Positions 34,004-46,849 are shown, numbered from the stretch's first letter. The stretch: 64,000 nt of DNA from Megaleporinus macrocephalus (GCA_021613375.1 CM038704.1:31992582-32056581); one strand, 5' to 3'. Numbers and translations: made by a program. Notes: generated from the sequence alone by a model not told the origin.

Positions 34004-37000
34004 TCATCCCACACAGCTGCAGTTGGCCGCTGAGAGCCATCTGATGGTCTGCCAAATTGTCCGAGCATCCATAAAGGAGACAGTCTCGAAGCGTGTTGGC
34101 CGGCAGCAGGGCTGAGTGCTGACCTTTTGTTCTGTGATGCCGCCGTTGTTCATTAAGTATTTAAGCGCCACGTCGTAGTTCTTGCGGGATTTCTCACATG
34201 TCCCCACACAGTATTTAAACAGCACGATCTCGTCCGAATCGTAGCCCAGCCCCAGGTCCCGCACACGCAGCTGCTTCTTCTCCAGACGGCAGTCCCCGTT
34301 GTCTCGTTGCCTTTTTCGGCTCTTGCGGTCCTTGCCCCGTTTTTTTCCAGAAACAACAGGAGAACGTTGCCACCTGCTTTTGTATTCCTCACCTTCCTCC
34401 GCCAAGGATGGGTCTACAAGGAGGAACAGTAAAAAAAAAATTGTTTAACACTCTGAACAATAAGAGAAATTATTGAGACCCTAAAGCGGAATGAGGTGTG
34501 TCATTTCCTTAAATGCAAAGTTTCATAAGTACATGTGTTGAGATATATGTATTAATATTATTGTGTTTTACAGGGGTCACGAGACAATATGTGCTGTGAA
34601 TTGAAAATAGTACGATATTACATTATAAATGTGTGATTGTGTTTAACATAATCCAGGATATTCCCAAAAATTGTAACCATGACCATCTAAAAATAACTGC
34701 TTTGATTAGCCTACCTTGAAAAAAGCTAAAGTTGGTTTCTTATTTATCAGCTTCAAATTAGCTACTTTCCGGCAGCTGAGGAAAATTCAAATGTCTACCT
34801 TCAATGGTCGATTAGCCAAGCTGTTTGAAATGGCAACCAGAGTGAGCAAGCTTTAGCTGGAACAAACAACTTGAATTTATCTTCTGTTTAGGAAACCAGC
34901 CAAGTACAATGATGACTGGCAAAGAGTGGCAGACTAAATGGTGAGAGTATGTCAAGGCTGCGTAAGTGCTGGTGCTAGTAACTCAACTATGCCAACTTAA
35001 CAGTGAAGGCATCACTCCCAGTGTCTTACAAGGTGAAATTAAAAAGTATCATTATTATTAGTGGTAGTAAAGAACAAGGCATGTTACAGTTAATAAACAG
35101 AGGTTGCCATTTAAAATGTAAACAGTATCTAAAGTTAACCAAAAGTTAATCACATGGATATTTTTGTTTCCATGTCAGCTAGCTAAATTCTGTCAACAAA
35201 ATAACATCTTTATCTCAGGGCACAGCTTGCTTAGACCTGCTGCTACACAGGTGAGCATTTACAAAATCTTCGTAGGCATTTTTCTCACTTTTACTTTTTT
35301 TTGTAAACACTAAAAAATAACACAATACTTTTCATTGATTTGAGGAGTATGAACTGGTCCCTCGTCACAAGGCCCTGACGTTTGACGTAACAGCGGCATT
35401 TAGAAACATCTGCTCTCAATTCACACATCAACAGCTGATAGTGGAACAATATGCAGCTCTCAGCTGACAGCAAATCTGTGTGAAATTCCAAAGCTTATCA
35501 GCAGAACGCTCTTTCATTAAGGACGTATCCAACAGTACAACACGACCGACTGTAAGAGACTGAGACTGTAAGCTAACAAAGCACTTAGTAATTTGCTCTT
35601 CATGTGAGTACTGAGAATCCACACGCTTTGAGGACAAGCCATGTCACGCTGTCAGTGCTTAATGACAGTTGTTAAAACTCAGCATTGAGGACAAAATAAA
35701 AATATGAATCAGGTCCCCCCCTGAGGCAATGAGTGGGGTAATTAGCTTTCTAAACCTGATCCAGATAGCAATTTGCTGTGTCAAAACCTGCCACCAAGAC
35801 GCTTGGGTAATTTTATCTGGGCTTACAGAAAATATCCGCTTTGTCTATTTACAGTCAGATCCTGAAGAAATGGAAAGCGGGTATTGCTCAAAGTCTATTT
35901 CACTGAAATCACATTTTCAATGCAGCTACCACACTGCAATACACTGTACTATGTACAGTACTGCGCAAAAGACAGATACCGTTTCCAGTCAAAACTCCCC
36001 TTAATTACAAGTTATTCATTTTTTAGGAGATATTTCTGAAGAGATAAGATACACTCTTATGAAAGATGGTTCTTCCAAGTGTTCAAGACTGCATATACAA
36101 ATGTTTCAGGTTTTTTGCATAGTGAAATGCTTATTCAGATTGACAGAAAATGTAATACATATACCACATGACATGCATATAGCACTTTTCAAGGACCCAG
36201 ACACTTACATATTGCATTTTAAGATGAGCATGTAACATCTAACAACAAAACACACATATACGCAAGAGAAAATATGTATGATCTATGTTGGATTACCATA
36301 AGTACCGTTCCAGAGGTGTGGAGCAAATCTGGAAAATGCTCACCTAATGATTGCCAAAGATGCAGAGGTTAGAAAAAGTAGAAAGTCAGAAAGGGTGAAT
36401 AGGCTTTTTTGGGTGAAGAAGGTCAGACAGACAGGGTGTGAATAAAGAACGAATGCTTGCAAGAAAATAGTTGCTTGGATTGAGAGGTTAAGTAGCTGGC
36501 TGGATAAGAGACTGGATTTTAGCTATATTGTGTGGATGAAATAAAAAGGTTTAACAAGGGAACTTACATGAGAATCAAGTTTAAGTGAAGAGTCAAGTAA
36601 GATTTAGAACAGAAGAGAAGAAGGAGACAAAACAACATCATCAATTGAAATAGTAAGGAGGCCAGTTTTTTGAGAGTAGATTTAGAACCAACAAGAATGA
36701 GTTTTATCAGTCGTATCACAAGAGTTGTTATCCAGTTTCTAATTTCATTTGTTGATTCTAGATTACCCAGAGCAGGGTTAATAAAGAAACTGGTCTGAGG
36801 ATAGATCTGTGTGTTGTTCACATAGCAATGAAAATCAAGGATAAAACAGTGGATGATCTGAAGTGGGAGCACATAAATAATGAATAATAAAGGTCCAAGT
36901 ATTAAACCTGGAGGGACCCCTGAGTGACACTGGAAATGGAGGAACTGTGCCTGGAGAGAGTAACAAGTTACTTGTGATCCATTACATAGGAACTTAACTA

Positions 37001-39311
37001 ACCAAGAGTAGAGTGCACAATGACCAGCTGACTTAGTCAGGAGGATGAAATGGCTCACCGTGTTAAAGGTAGCACTTAAATTTAGTAGTACAAGAAAGCA
37101 CCGCTATCTGCAGTCATGAGCAGATCTCTAATAATCTCCTAATAATCAGAGCTGTTTATTATAAATAAGCTTTAAGCTAAAATGCAACAACACACTCAAA
37201 AGTCTTGAGTGGAAGATCTGCAGCGAGATGATAGTTACTAAATTTAGACTGCTCAAGGGCGGGTTTTTAGGGATCGGAGTAACTGCAGCTACTTTATACA
37301 CAGAAGAGACCTGGCCAAAAAAAAACAATGACCAGTTAATGAATAGAAGCGTGATGGTGGACCAAAGTAGACATACAGGTTTCAACTAGAGGTTTAAGTA
37401 GGGAGTTAGAGGGGGTGGTCGTAAGCTTACCGATGTCAAGCTTGAAACAAGAATCATAATGGTGCTTAAAAAAACTGAAATCAAGTCTCCAAACAGCAAT
37501 GGAAGCTGTGATAAAGGCAAAGGGTGGACACACTTAATGCTAAAAAAATGATATGATGGTTGTTTGAAGGTTGTCTGACCTTTGCATAGTACTATACAGT
37601 ACACACTCTTCTCTATGTCTTTAAAAGGAAATGTCCCTAAGGAGGTGTCACATTGTCATAAATGCAGGTCTTAAAAGTGTCATATTGCCATAAATATTAA
37701 CTATAAACATAGGTAACACACATCAAAAGTCAGAACTAAGATTGTGTTGCTGTGCACTGTTATAAACATCTGGATTTGTTCAGAAAGGAAAACAACGTTG
37801 CATTTATAGCTTCTTATCATAATCTGATCATATTGGGTAAGAGAACCGAACAACAGCGGCATCCAAATGAAAACATCAACAGTGTCCGAGAAAGACATAC
37901 CTTACAAAGATAATGCTCACACAGGCCAAGACATGGGTGCAGTTACCTGGAATGTTCTATGTTCTCAGAGACCTAAATAGGGCCCCTGCTTTAATGTGAG
38001 GATCACAGAGGAGGTAATGGTCATGCAGCATGACAAACAGAATAAAAAACAGAAAGAAGAAGAAGGAGAGTGCAAAGAGACAGTCCGAAGCAAGAGGGAA
38101 AAGAAACAGAAGAGAACAAACCTGCTGACTCAAAACACACACATAACAGAAGCTTCTATTAAAGTGTCCATCTATCAAAGCTGATTTTGAGTCAACATGT
38201 TTTTAAGAGGATTGCCTATACTGGTAAAGTTAACTAACCATAAAAAAGTGGACAATAAGGGTTAATCTGAAAAACATTGTAGCATTCCTTCAAAGAAGCA
38301 CTGCTAGCTTGAAGTCTTTGAGGTAAAACGTCCAGAGCAAAAATAAGAAGCAATCTTTAGAGAATATGTTTTGGCTGATCAACTACATTTGGGAAACTGA
38401 GAATACATTAATTTTTTTGTCAAACTATGACTTTAAAGGAAGGTAAGGTATACTGTGTAAGTTATTCTGCGCTCTAAACCACATTAGCAAGTCTGTGCCA
38501 CATTAAGACCTTAAGACCTGGACTTGGTTTGAGAGAGCTGAGATAAACTTTGTCCTAAAAAAATGAAAGTATTCAGACATCTGTTCAGCTGCTTCAAAGG
38601 TGCACCCATTATTGACACAAGTCTCTAATTGAGAACATGCAGCTTGTATGATCTCCACAGAAAAGCATGTCAAGTAGAACGAGACACGCTGTAGCATCCG
38701 CACATAAAACTAAGGTCACCATGTTTAATGCCATGTCTAAAGGGGTATAGAGGGCTCAAGCACTGGGCTGTGGAACTGCATTCTCTGGAGTACTGGACCT
38801 CCATCAAATACCTCTGGGGTTGAGTTAAAGTGGTGTCTGTGATCTTGAACTAATTCACCAACATCAACTCCTGACCCTACTAATGATCTTGCAAATGAAT
38901 GCGGTCAAATCCTTATAGCAACGTTCCAACATCTAGTGTAAAAAGAGGACAAACTGGTGTGCTGTTAATGCTGTTGATTAAAAAAAATGTTGGATAAACA
39001 GATGCCTATAAACTTTTAGACATGGAGTACATGTGAAATGTACTACATGTCCCGGTAAATTTTATGTTTTTACCTCATACCTTGGAACTTCAGATTTGAA
39101 ACTTACCAAAAAGCTCAACCCAGGCTGTTTTGCTCTGCCACAGTGGCTGGTGCTGTTGGTTTTGAGCCATGTTAGCCTCAGTCCTCAGTACGGCTGGGTG
39201 GGACTCCTCTCTGTCCTCTGCAAGCATCCACCCATCAACAAGACCAAGGAGACACATACACATCAAGAGCATCACCTGCAACCACATCAAATCACACACA
39301 TGAATGATCAT
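34004..39311 (-). CDS. artn: Artemin, GDNF-family neurotrophic factor
   Basis: Two coding exons: 39107-39311 (start to donor GTAAGT) and 34004-34413. They join in frame (split Asp69) to give 204 residues. Residues 9-28 (MWLQVMLLMCMCLLGLVDGW) form a likely signal peptide. A spacer leads to a basic furin-type stretch KKRGKDRKSRKRQR ending at 106. The mature cystine-knot domain has all seven family cysteines (110, 137, 141, 171, 172, 200, 202), the LGLGYDSDE finger, QPCCRPTRFETVSFMD and ending NCSCVG. The extra C-terminal Gly and the PTRFETVSFMD form point to artemin rather than neurturin or persephin. Artemin signals through GFRA3 and RET to sensory and sympathetic neurons. The ATG at 39311 is the first in the exon; the frame stays open upstream, so a longer N-terminus is possible. 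Confidence 0.9.
35953..37599. mobile_element. DNA-transposon-like ends enclosing a LINE fragment
   Basis: The left end, GTACAGTACTGCGCAAAAGA, and the right end around 37569-37599, when reverse complemented (CTGTATAGTACTATGCAAAG), form imperfect inverted repeats of about 30 bases with a well-known fish repeat-end sequence. A non-LTR retrotransposon piece sits inside. Either the LINE jumped into a MITE-like element, or the two ends belong to separate copies. Lies between the two artn coding exons. Confidence 0.5.
36564..37530 (-). pseudogene. Reverse transcriptase remnant of an L2-like LINE
   Basis: The - strand frames carry recognisable reverse transcriptase blocks in the right order: GQVSSVYKVAAVTPIPK near 37300, SGVPPGLILGPLLFIIYVLP near 36900, then FHCYVNNTQIYPQ, where the catalytic YADD box of active elements has become YVNN. 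Frameshifts break the gene into at least three frames. It is a dead, 5'-truncated copy; the L2 assignment rests on recalled consensus. Confidence 0.75.
38745..39035 (+). mobile_element. 3' fragment of a Tc1-like transposon
   Basis: Decayed sequence with the block GCAACGTTCCAACATCTAGT and an end-like piece GATGCCTATAAACTTTTAGACAT, as in Tc1-like 3' ends. It sits less than 100 bases downstream of the artn 39107 exon, within the intron. No intact frame. Confidence 0.55.
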
Positions 39312-40049
39312 GCTCACTTTAAAGACTGAAAAAGATATCACTCACCTCACCACTCCCACCTCATAAAAACTCTTATTTCCAAAATGACTTGATACCACCA
39401 TCCTGTTGTGCTTTTATCAGCAACAAGGCTCATACAGAAAAGTTCTTACCATAACAACTTTATATCACAGTGCATATACATCTAATCCCACCTATATGAG
39501 CTATTCTATTTTTAAGAAGTCATGAATACTGTGGGCACTGGTCATAATTTATGTAAATATCTTTATACATATAAAGAAGTGACATAGTAAAGACATAGAC
39601 AGGAAAAATCTGTTTCCTGCTTTCAAACCACCTGCTTCAACTCATTTACCTGATTCAGCTCATTATCAGGTTGCAGTTTTTAAACATAAAGCAGTTCCAT
39701 GCTATTGGGATCTGTATCTTGCGGTTATTGAAGGGTAAGCTACAGAAATAATAAAAGAGAGGTGAAACACAATGTTCTCACTTATGGTTTTGGAGTAGCC
39801 TGTAGGAGAAAACCTGTCAAAAGAGGGCACCTCCCACAAAACCACAGATAATCAGCTGAACTCTACTAACCTTGCAGGTATGAATTACATACCCGCAACA
39901 CAGAGAGTGTATTATACCTTACTGTACACAGTGCATGGATTCCAATGAGCCATAAACATCACTAATAACAAGAGAAAAAGTACACAGAAAATGCACATGA
40001 GCTGAGACCTGAACAATCTTAAATATTTTTTTATTTATTCATTTAGTAA

Positions 40050-41010
40050 ACAAATTCATTCAGAATGCTTTGATGTGAAATGGCGCATTGTGGAAAAACA
40101 TGTTTCTTTGGGGACTACTATGTGCCCTGTGTATGTTCAAGTATGTGAAGTAGTTATGAAAAAGAGGAACATGTGGACCAATATACAGACCATTAAAGTC
40201 TAAGGGGTTATCTAAATGTAAACTCATACTATTAATAAAACGCTATATATTTGTGTAAACATCTATCTATACAGTATTTGGGCCTATAGTTGATATATAT
40301 ATCAAATGTATATGCAATATATATTTTGTTTACTTTACACTTGTCATTGCTCCAAACAGTCTCTGAAAAGTGTGTGCAGAATACTGTTGTGAAATGATTA
40401 CCAAATTAGCCTAAATCACTGCGACGATGACATGAAAACCAAAAAAATACCTTATTCCCTAAAAAAAATTACTGCACAGAAGTTCTCTGGGATAAACTGG
40501 AACAACATAGGCCATTTCATTGATCAGTGATCGACCTCACAAGGAATAACACAAGCTCATGTAGGTGTCACGGTCATGGTTAACTTATTTTTTGCTATAT
40601 ATAGCATAATTTGTCAATTATAAAGTGGTAAACCACTGAAACTATATTCTACATTAGATTCTTTAAAATACCAAACCTATGTTTTGATGCAGCTTTGTAT
40701 AATCTTGCCATTTTTTCAAGCAGCTTCATGATAAGCCAATTGGAATGATTTTCAAACATCTCGAATGAAGAAGATACACATGACAACACCACACTAGTTC
40801 AAAAACAAACTACTCGTTGAAGGGCATTTAAATATATAGATTTATACTTTGCAAAACACTGCATAAACGTTTTGTCTTAGAAATGAGATTCAAGAGGATT
40901 CCCTTAAATTTTCTTCAAAAATCAATGACTTGAATAGTAACAAAAAAAGCCATTCAGAGTGGTCTAATGTGAAATGGTTCACTGTAGAGAAAGGTACCAA
41001 CCAGCAGATT
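40050..41010. repeat. Two half copies of a foldback repeat (TTTGATGTGAAATG family)
   Basis: At about 40056 (CATTCAGAATGCTTTGATGT) and 40953 (CATTCAGAGTGGTCTAATGT) the same repeat end occurs in the same orientation. More complete copies are at 60600-60900 and 62284-62590. This stretch has no gene. Confidence 0.5.
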
Positions 41011-41497
41011 CCTTTATAGTGGTGGTGATAGGAACAAGGGGCTGTGATGTCTATTTACTATCCACAATCACAACTCTTTAACAACTGTAAACAATTTTGA
41101 CTTGGTAAGTTTCTCTTGAATGGGGCTCAACAAACCACTTAATTATGCAGAAATGTAGAAAAACAATTTAAATGATAAAAAACATAAAATAATTCAGGTG
41201 GGATCAGCCAGTCAACAGACACTGTATCACATTGTATTAGACATTGTACTTGTTACTGAAACCAAATGAAGATTGTCAAATAAAGACAAAGTTTCTACTC
41301 TGACACACTATGTTGTTGCTCAGTGTCGCCTGCGGCAACATCTTCACCTCTTTAATTACTTAACTAACACCCAACACCTGTGTGTGTGTGTCCGCTGAGT
41401 AAATATTTCAGAGTTGTTTATTGAATGAGTGTCTGAAGAGCGTCTGGTCAAGAGAATCTGATGCGCCAGCGAGAGGAAACGCATCACTCAAACACAT

Positions 41498-41555
41498 ATA
41501 CACACACACACACACACATACGCACACTCACACACGTACACACACTCAGTGAGCT
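41498..41555. repeat. Imperfect CA-rich microsatellite
   Basis: CA repeats interrupted by TA and CT steps. The surrounding intronic region 41000-42580 shows nothing else recognisable. Confidence 0.8.
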
Positions 41556-42584
41556 TACAACGACCTACAACTGCCAACAAAAGCCTGGATTACATTTCTC
41601 AAGATAGAGAACAGACAGACTTACAGACCCACTGTCTTAGAGATATGATGTGACATGCATTCTTTTATAGCCATTGTTGTGAGGTTGCTGACACACTTAT
41701 ATACACTTTGTAATGCTGGGGGTTATGTTGTTATTCCTTATTTTATTACAGCTAGTTGAAACTAAGCAGGAGCAAACTTTCTGAAAGTATCTTACGAGAA
41801 AAATCAACTTGTAGAGTAAGCATTACACTGAACACTCCTTATCAGTTAAGGGGATTTACCACTAAAATGCACATCTAATAACCCAATACCTGCAGAATAA
41901 GATTTTGTCAGTAATCAGTTCAATATGTTTACATACGATGGCAAATCAGAAGATGGGAAACTCTTGGTCAACATGCATCAGGCAGTAATTGGATTTTTGC
42001 TTTGGAACAGGCCAATAAACTTGCATATCATGAAACTTCACGCTGTGGCTTTAATCTAAAGTAAACATACATCATCTAGATAATCACTAATCTGTTTTTT
42101 TTTTATTTCCGGTACCATAACTTGTTTTCACACATACACAGACTGAGGAAACCAAAAGATATCTAAGTAATGGTATTCATACACTGACAAATCTGCTCAC
42201 TAAGCTAAAATCTAGCTCTCTTTAACAGATTTCAAACAAATACTAAATAAATACCCATAAAGACATCACAGAACTTCATTAACTTCATTAAATGACAAAA
42301 TTCACAAATTAACTGTCATTTTTCACTGCATTGTGACATCTGTTTATAAGGACATTATAATGAAATCAATAACCATAATGACATCATATACACACACAGG
42401 TCACAATGACATCATAATGCCATCAAAGCATGCATCTATGTTCTATTTGTTGTGCAACGTGAACAAATATTTTATTGTTTGAGGACTGGTCATGAAATGA
42501 CAGTTAACATGAGTAAGTACCCCACTTTGGCTGGTTAAGTTAAATTCTGGAAAATGCAAGAGTTTGTTTAGATTGCCACTGGGG

Positions 42585-42770
42585 TGCACTATATGTTGAA
42601 AGGTATGTAGACACCCCTGTTAATGATGGAATTCAGATGTTTTGGCCACAAGTCTTGATGTATATAAAATCTAGCACACGGTCATGCTATTTCCATAGAA
42701 AGTTAAGTGTTCAGAATGCAGGCAAACCAGATTTGTGTCTGTTATTTGATCAAATTGTATTGATGTGTCC
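42585..42770 (+). mobile_element. 5' end fragment of a Tc1-like transposon
   Basis: Begins CACTATATGTTGAAAGGTAT, then GTAGACACCCCTGTTAATGA and GTATATAAAATCTAGCACAC, an order typical of the 5' end of fish Tc1-like elements. No transposase segment follows. Confidence 0.6.
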
Positions 42771-43298
42771 AGACATCACCAACCTGCAGATGCATGTATA
42801 TATATGAATATGTAAAAATCTGACTGGAATCTCATTTCAAATCACCTTCAAATGTGTGGGTCTGATTTACAAAAAATTGGATTTAAAATCATTTTTTGTC
42901 AATCTGGATACCAAAAAGAGGTGGCGGTTACAATGATATGATATTGAGAATATCATAGGTCTCATCAGTATGTCTAGAACACCACCAACTGCACGTTTTG
43001 TTAAAAATAAATTAGCACAAGTAGCACAGCTGTCCAACGTTGACCTTTTTTTTTTATTTTTGGAAATTGCAAGCCTGAAGTACAATGACACTGCGATTTA
43101 AAAACAGCATTATTGGCTTTGCTGAAGTATGATACAACATTAAATAAAATATCAACTGTATTCAGCATTAACATTACTAAGTGTGGCATTCACAGCTCAT
43201 TGTCTACTCGATGTTGTTTTGTTTTTTAGGTTTTTTTTACCCATGTTGTGCCCATGTGTGTGGGTGGGTGTGTGAATGCTGCATGCTGAATTTCTCAC

Positions 43299-43369
43299 CT
43301 TCCAGTAGCTCAGGTGACTGTGGGTAGATGCTGCAAATTGACGCTCCTGATTCCACCACCCCTTTCCAT
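43299..43369 (-). other. artn: Probable upstream exon of artn (noncoding or alternative N-terminus)
   Basis: 71 bases bounded by TTTGTTTCAG acceptor and GTGAGA donor on the - strand. It starts with ATGGAAAGG, whose frame stops within the exon at TGA, so as normally spliced it would contribute a short upstream open frame. The frame that splices into artn (WKGVVESGASICSIYPQ and on) is open throughout but has no ATG here. Either a 5' UTR exon or, with an upstream ATG, an alternative leader. Confidence 0.4.
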
Positions 43370-43502
43370 CTGAAACAAAACAGTGCTGTCTTCAACCACA
43401 GTTTTTTATCATACTTATATACATAGGGAACTTTCAAACTACTTTCTATAAGAGCAGTTTCATATTTATATCCATCATATCAGTTTTATAAATTTCAATA
43501 CA

Positions 43503-43775
43503 GGGGTGAACGAGTAAGTAAGTGAGGAGTGAAGAAGTAAAGGTAGAAGTAAGTAAAAACATGAACGGGTGAGTAAATGAGAGACTTAGTAAAGGGGTAA
43601 GTGAGTGCAAGAAGGGGTAAGTGAAAGAGTGAGTAATTGAATGAGTGCATGAAGGAGAAAGCAAGTAAATGACTGAACGAGCAAAGGTGTAAGTGAAGGA
43701 CTGAGTGAATGAAGGAGAAAAAAGTGATTAAGTAAATGAATGAGTGAATAAAAGAATGAGTGAGTGAGTTACGTT
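43503..43775. repeat. Degenerate GAGT/AAGT tetranucleotide tract
   Basis: About 270 bases of decayed (GAGT/AAGT/GAAT)n. It produces open frames rich in HSFTHPF-like peptide repeats on the - strand that are not genes. Confidence 0.8.
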
Positions 43776-44101
43776 CAGTCTTAGGGAGCTTCAAACATGC
43801 AATAGCAACATGACAGTAAAAAATCTTCATGGATTGGTTAGTTTATAAGGACTACAAAAAACATTAACCCTTTAATGCGGTGGTAGACATTGCTTACGAA
43901 TGCATTAGTGATGGAAAATTCTGCCTCTGCCACTGACAACTTTTCACTGACCGCAGTGGTTAGAGCAAATTTTCATCAAGAGTTTAATTTTCCCAACTTA
44001 TGCCATCAGCCCTAGAGGTGGAATAAAGCAGATGCTTATGTTTTGGGAGCCATGAAACATTCTATTGTTGGAGATCAGGATCACCCAATACTATACAACA
44101 G

Positions 44102-44135
44102 AAACAGATTAAAGAGTCTGCTCTTTAATCTGTTT
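44102..44135. repeat. Perfect 15-base hairpin
   Basis: AAACAGATTAAAGAG, four-base loop TCTG, then the exact complement CTCTTTAATCTGTTT. Outside the stem the flanks do not pair, so it is either an isolated hairpin or the core of a worn foldback element. Confidence 0.85.
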
Positions 44136-45809
44136 GCATTGCATTCTTCTGCCTTCTAAGTTACCTTAAATTAGGAATCGTCATTACTGAAAGCTCTTCT
44201 CTGTTCATGTTCACTGGTAATGCTGCCACCAGAGCAACATATCATTTTGAACTCCAATATATATAAACAGACAGTTTTACTTACGGTCCCTTTAACACAG
44301 ATGTATCTCCATATCTCTGTTCTTATTGGCTGTACTTAATGTAATGACTATACAGCGCTCTATTAAAACACTCCTTCAACATGGGTGGGCGGGGCTAAAT
44401 TACAGCTTAGTTTACAAACACAGACTGCATAAACTGCAGTTTTAATGGTATCTTTTGCAACTTTTGCAATGTCTACATGTAACATTAAATTTATGTTTTA
44501 CTTTTCTTATTTTATGTTTTTTTTGCTTCTCCTGTAAGGTACATTTTAGACATGCAATAAGTGAATCCCTGAAATCCTGAACGATCCAATGGAAGCTGTT
44601 ATAAAGTGTGGCTGATTCACAGCAGAGGTGACATAAATATCAACATAAATCATCAGAGACAGTGAAGTGATCTCTCCTGAGCTTTAAATATCCTTCTTTA
44701 TTGCACAGTGTTTCTAAAAATACAGCCGTTCTAACAGTCCTGACACAGTAGCTCTCAGTTTGGCTGCTTTTCATGGCCTCCAGTACAAAGGTTACTGTAG
44801 CAGGGTCCCATTACAAAACATGCAGCTAGTTGACTGTAATCTAAACCCTGTTACTGACATGTCAACCGGGATAATACAATTACAACCACAAAATACTACC
44901 AGTGTGACAGGAAAAGCCAGCAAGTGAAGAATACAGTCTCATTCCTGAGCAGTCACTCTGCTCCTGTAACACTCTCCTATATAACTCATGGGAAGTTAAT
45001 GCCTTTAGGTATGAAAGATAATTACTAACATAATAAAGCATATTTGTTTAACAATGTCAAAAAATTTATCTAATCATATCATCATCATTCTGCGTGAGGA
45101 TCTGTCAAAACATTAAGACAACACCAGATAAAATGTGATATTAGAGATTTTTGGTGTCATTTTTTCATAAATACATTATTTTCATACAAAATTCAATTTA
45201 CTATGCCATCATTATTGGTGAGAACATACAAACACTAAACGCTCGAAAGTATATAAAAGATCAGTTATAAAAACCAGTTAAAACACAATTAAATACTGGG
45301 ACTTTACTGGCATTTATTTTTCAAGAATCAGCCAAAAACGTTCAGTTCAAGAACGTTGGAAAAGTGGGAAAAAGGCAAACTGTGTCGTTAAGGTTTAAAA
45401 ACGTCTGAACATTTAGTTCATGTTACAGCTCAGCTTAGCACAAATGAGAAAATTAGTAGCTCTGAGTCTCCTTATATTTGTATGTGTATGCCACCAGCAT
45501 AAGATGGCTTTACAAGCAGCTGGCCTTTATTAGAATACACCACTAAACATCACAATAAACATCACAGAAGCATCATACAGCTTTGAGACTGCACACTGAA
45601 AATAAAGATCACGCTGCTTCAGTCCTAATTCCTGATGATTACATTTTTGCCAGTATTTCTACAGGGAGTGTACAAATGAATGATTTACAAGAATTATTTA
45701 ATAATAAATTAATAACAAATATTGAAATTATTAAATAAACAATTTAAAATACTAATTATGTAACAATAATTTAATGGAAATACTTAAACTCACTGGCCAT
45801 TTATATACA

Positions 45810-46075
45810 GTCAGGCCTATAAGGATTTGGACAGTGAGAATTTTTGTAGTTTTGCCTTCACCACACTGGAGCTGAAAGGAAGTAGTCATGACATGATTGA
45901 ACTGTAGACTTTCAGTTTTAGTCAGTCTCCAAGAAGAGGTTTAGTGACTCAACAACACCATCACTGATACACTCAACCCAGTGCAACACACTAGCATGTC
46001 ACTGCCATATCAATGTCACTACTGTGCTGAGATTAATTCACCACTAAAGTAATATCTAGTCACCAGTGGACCTAT
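45810..46075. repeat. Two short repeat remnants (Tc1-like end; palindromic otophysan-type repeat)
   Basis: 45810-45900 (TATACAGTCAGGCCTATAAG, then ATTTGGACAGTGAGAA) resembles the end of a fish Tc1/mariner element. 45945-46075 (GTGCAACACACTAGCATGTC, TCAATGTCACTACTGTGCTG) matches the palindromic repeat also seen at 47440, 58505 and 61340. Confidence 0.5.
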
Positions 46076-46272
46076 AGGGGTCTGTTTTCACTGGTGACTG
46101 GGGTTACAATGGGTTAGTTGAATGTGAGGGGAGAAAAACCAACTGCTAACCATGTCTCATAAATGAACGAATGCACATGAAGCCAGAATACAGAGGAACA
46201 AAAATAGAGAAAAAGCTTGTTTGTTTTATGTTATCATTTGTTTTGGCTTATAGCTGGACAACAACAAGTATC

Positions 46273-46555
46273 AGGGGTCTGTCTAAAGAAGCAGGTTCAA
46301 CATATATAGGCTTTCAAACTAAGCTTCAGCTTCACTATACCTAACAAACAGCTATGGTTAATTCATTTTACAACAGAGGTTAATAACTTTTTAACATTAA
46401 TGATGAACAGCCAATTGCATGCAGCATGAGGAAAAAAAGGAAAAAATAATAATTCAGTGTATGCATTTATAATTGGAAAAAGGACAGGTTTAAAGTCAAC
46501 TAAGCTTAAAGTTAGCTCGGGAAACAACAAATACTGTCTTGTGAGACAGACCCCG
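46273..46555. mobile_element. Small MITE with GGGGTCTGTCT ends
   Basis: AGGGGTCTGTCT at 46273-46284 and AGACAGACCCC at 46544-46554 are inverted over 11 bases, enclosing about 260 noncoding, AT-rich bases. Confidence 0.5.
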
Positions 46556-46849
46556 GATGGAGAATGCTGTGAGGATTATCTGTATTTAGAGTTTGATTTA
46601 TTAGAACTCCAAACAAACATCTAATTGCCAGCAATACAAAGATTTGTCAGTTATAAATTTATATAGTTATATAGTTTAGACAGTATATTGTAGTCACTGT
46701 TATCTAATTGTCTCAGTCATTTTGACTGTGGCATGATTTTTGTTTTTGCTTATTTCTATAATATTAACACACAGAGTGTTTAGAGTTTTATACAGAATGG
46801 TGCAATAAAAAACTGCCAATAAGTGCAGTTCTTTGAACAGAAAAACCTT

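Noticed and set aside
43446..43830. 72- and 111-codon - strand frames rich in HSF/THPF repeats
   Set aside because: Translation of the degenerate GAGT/AAGT tract.
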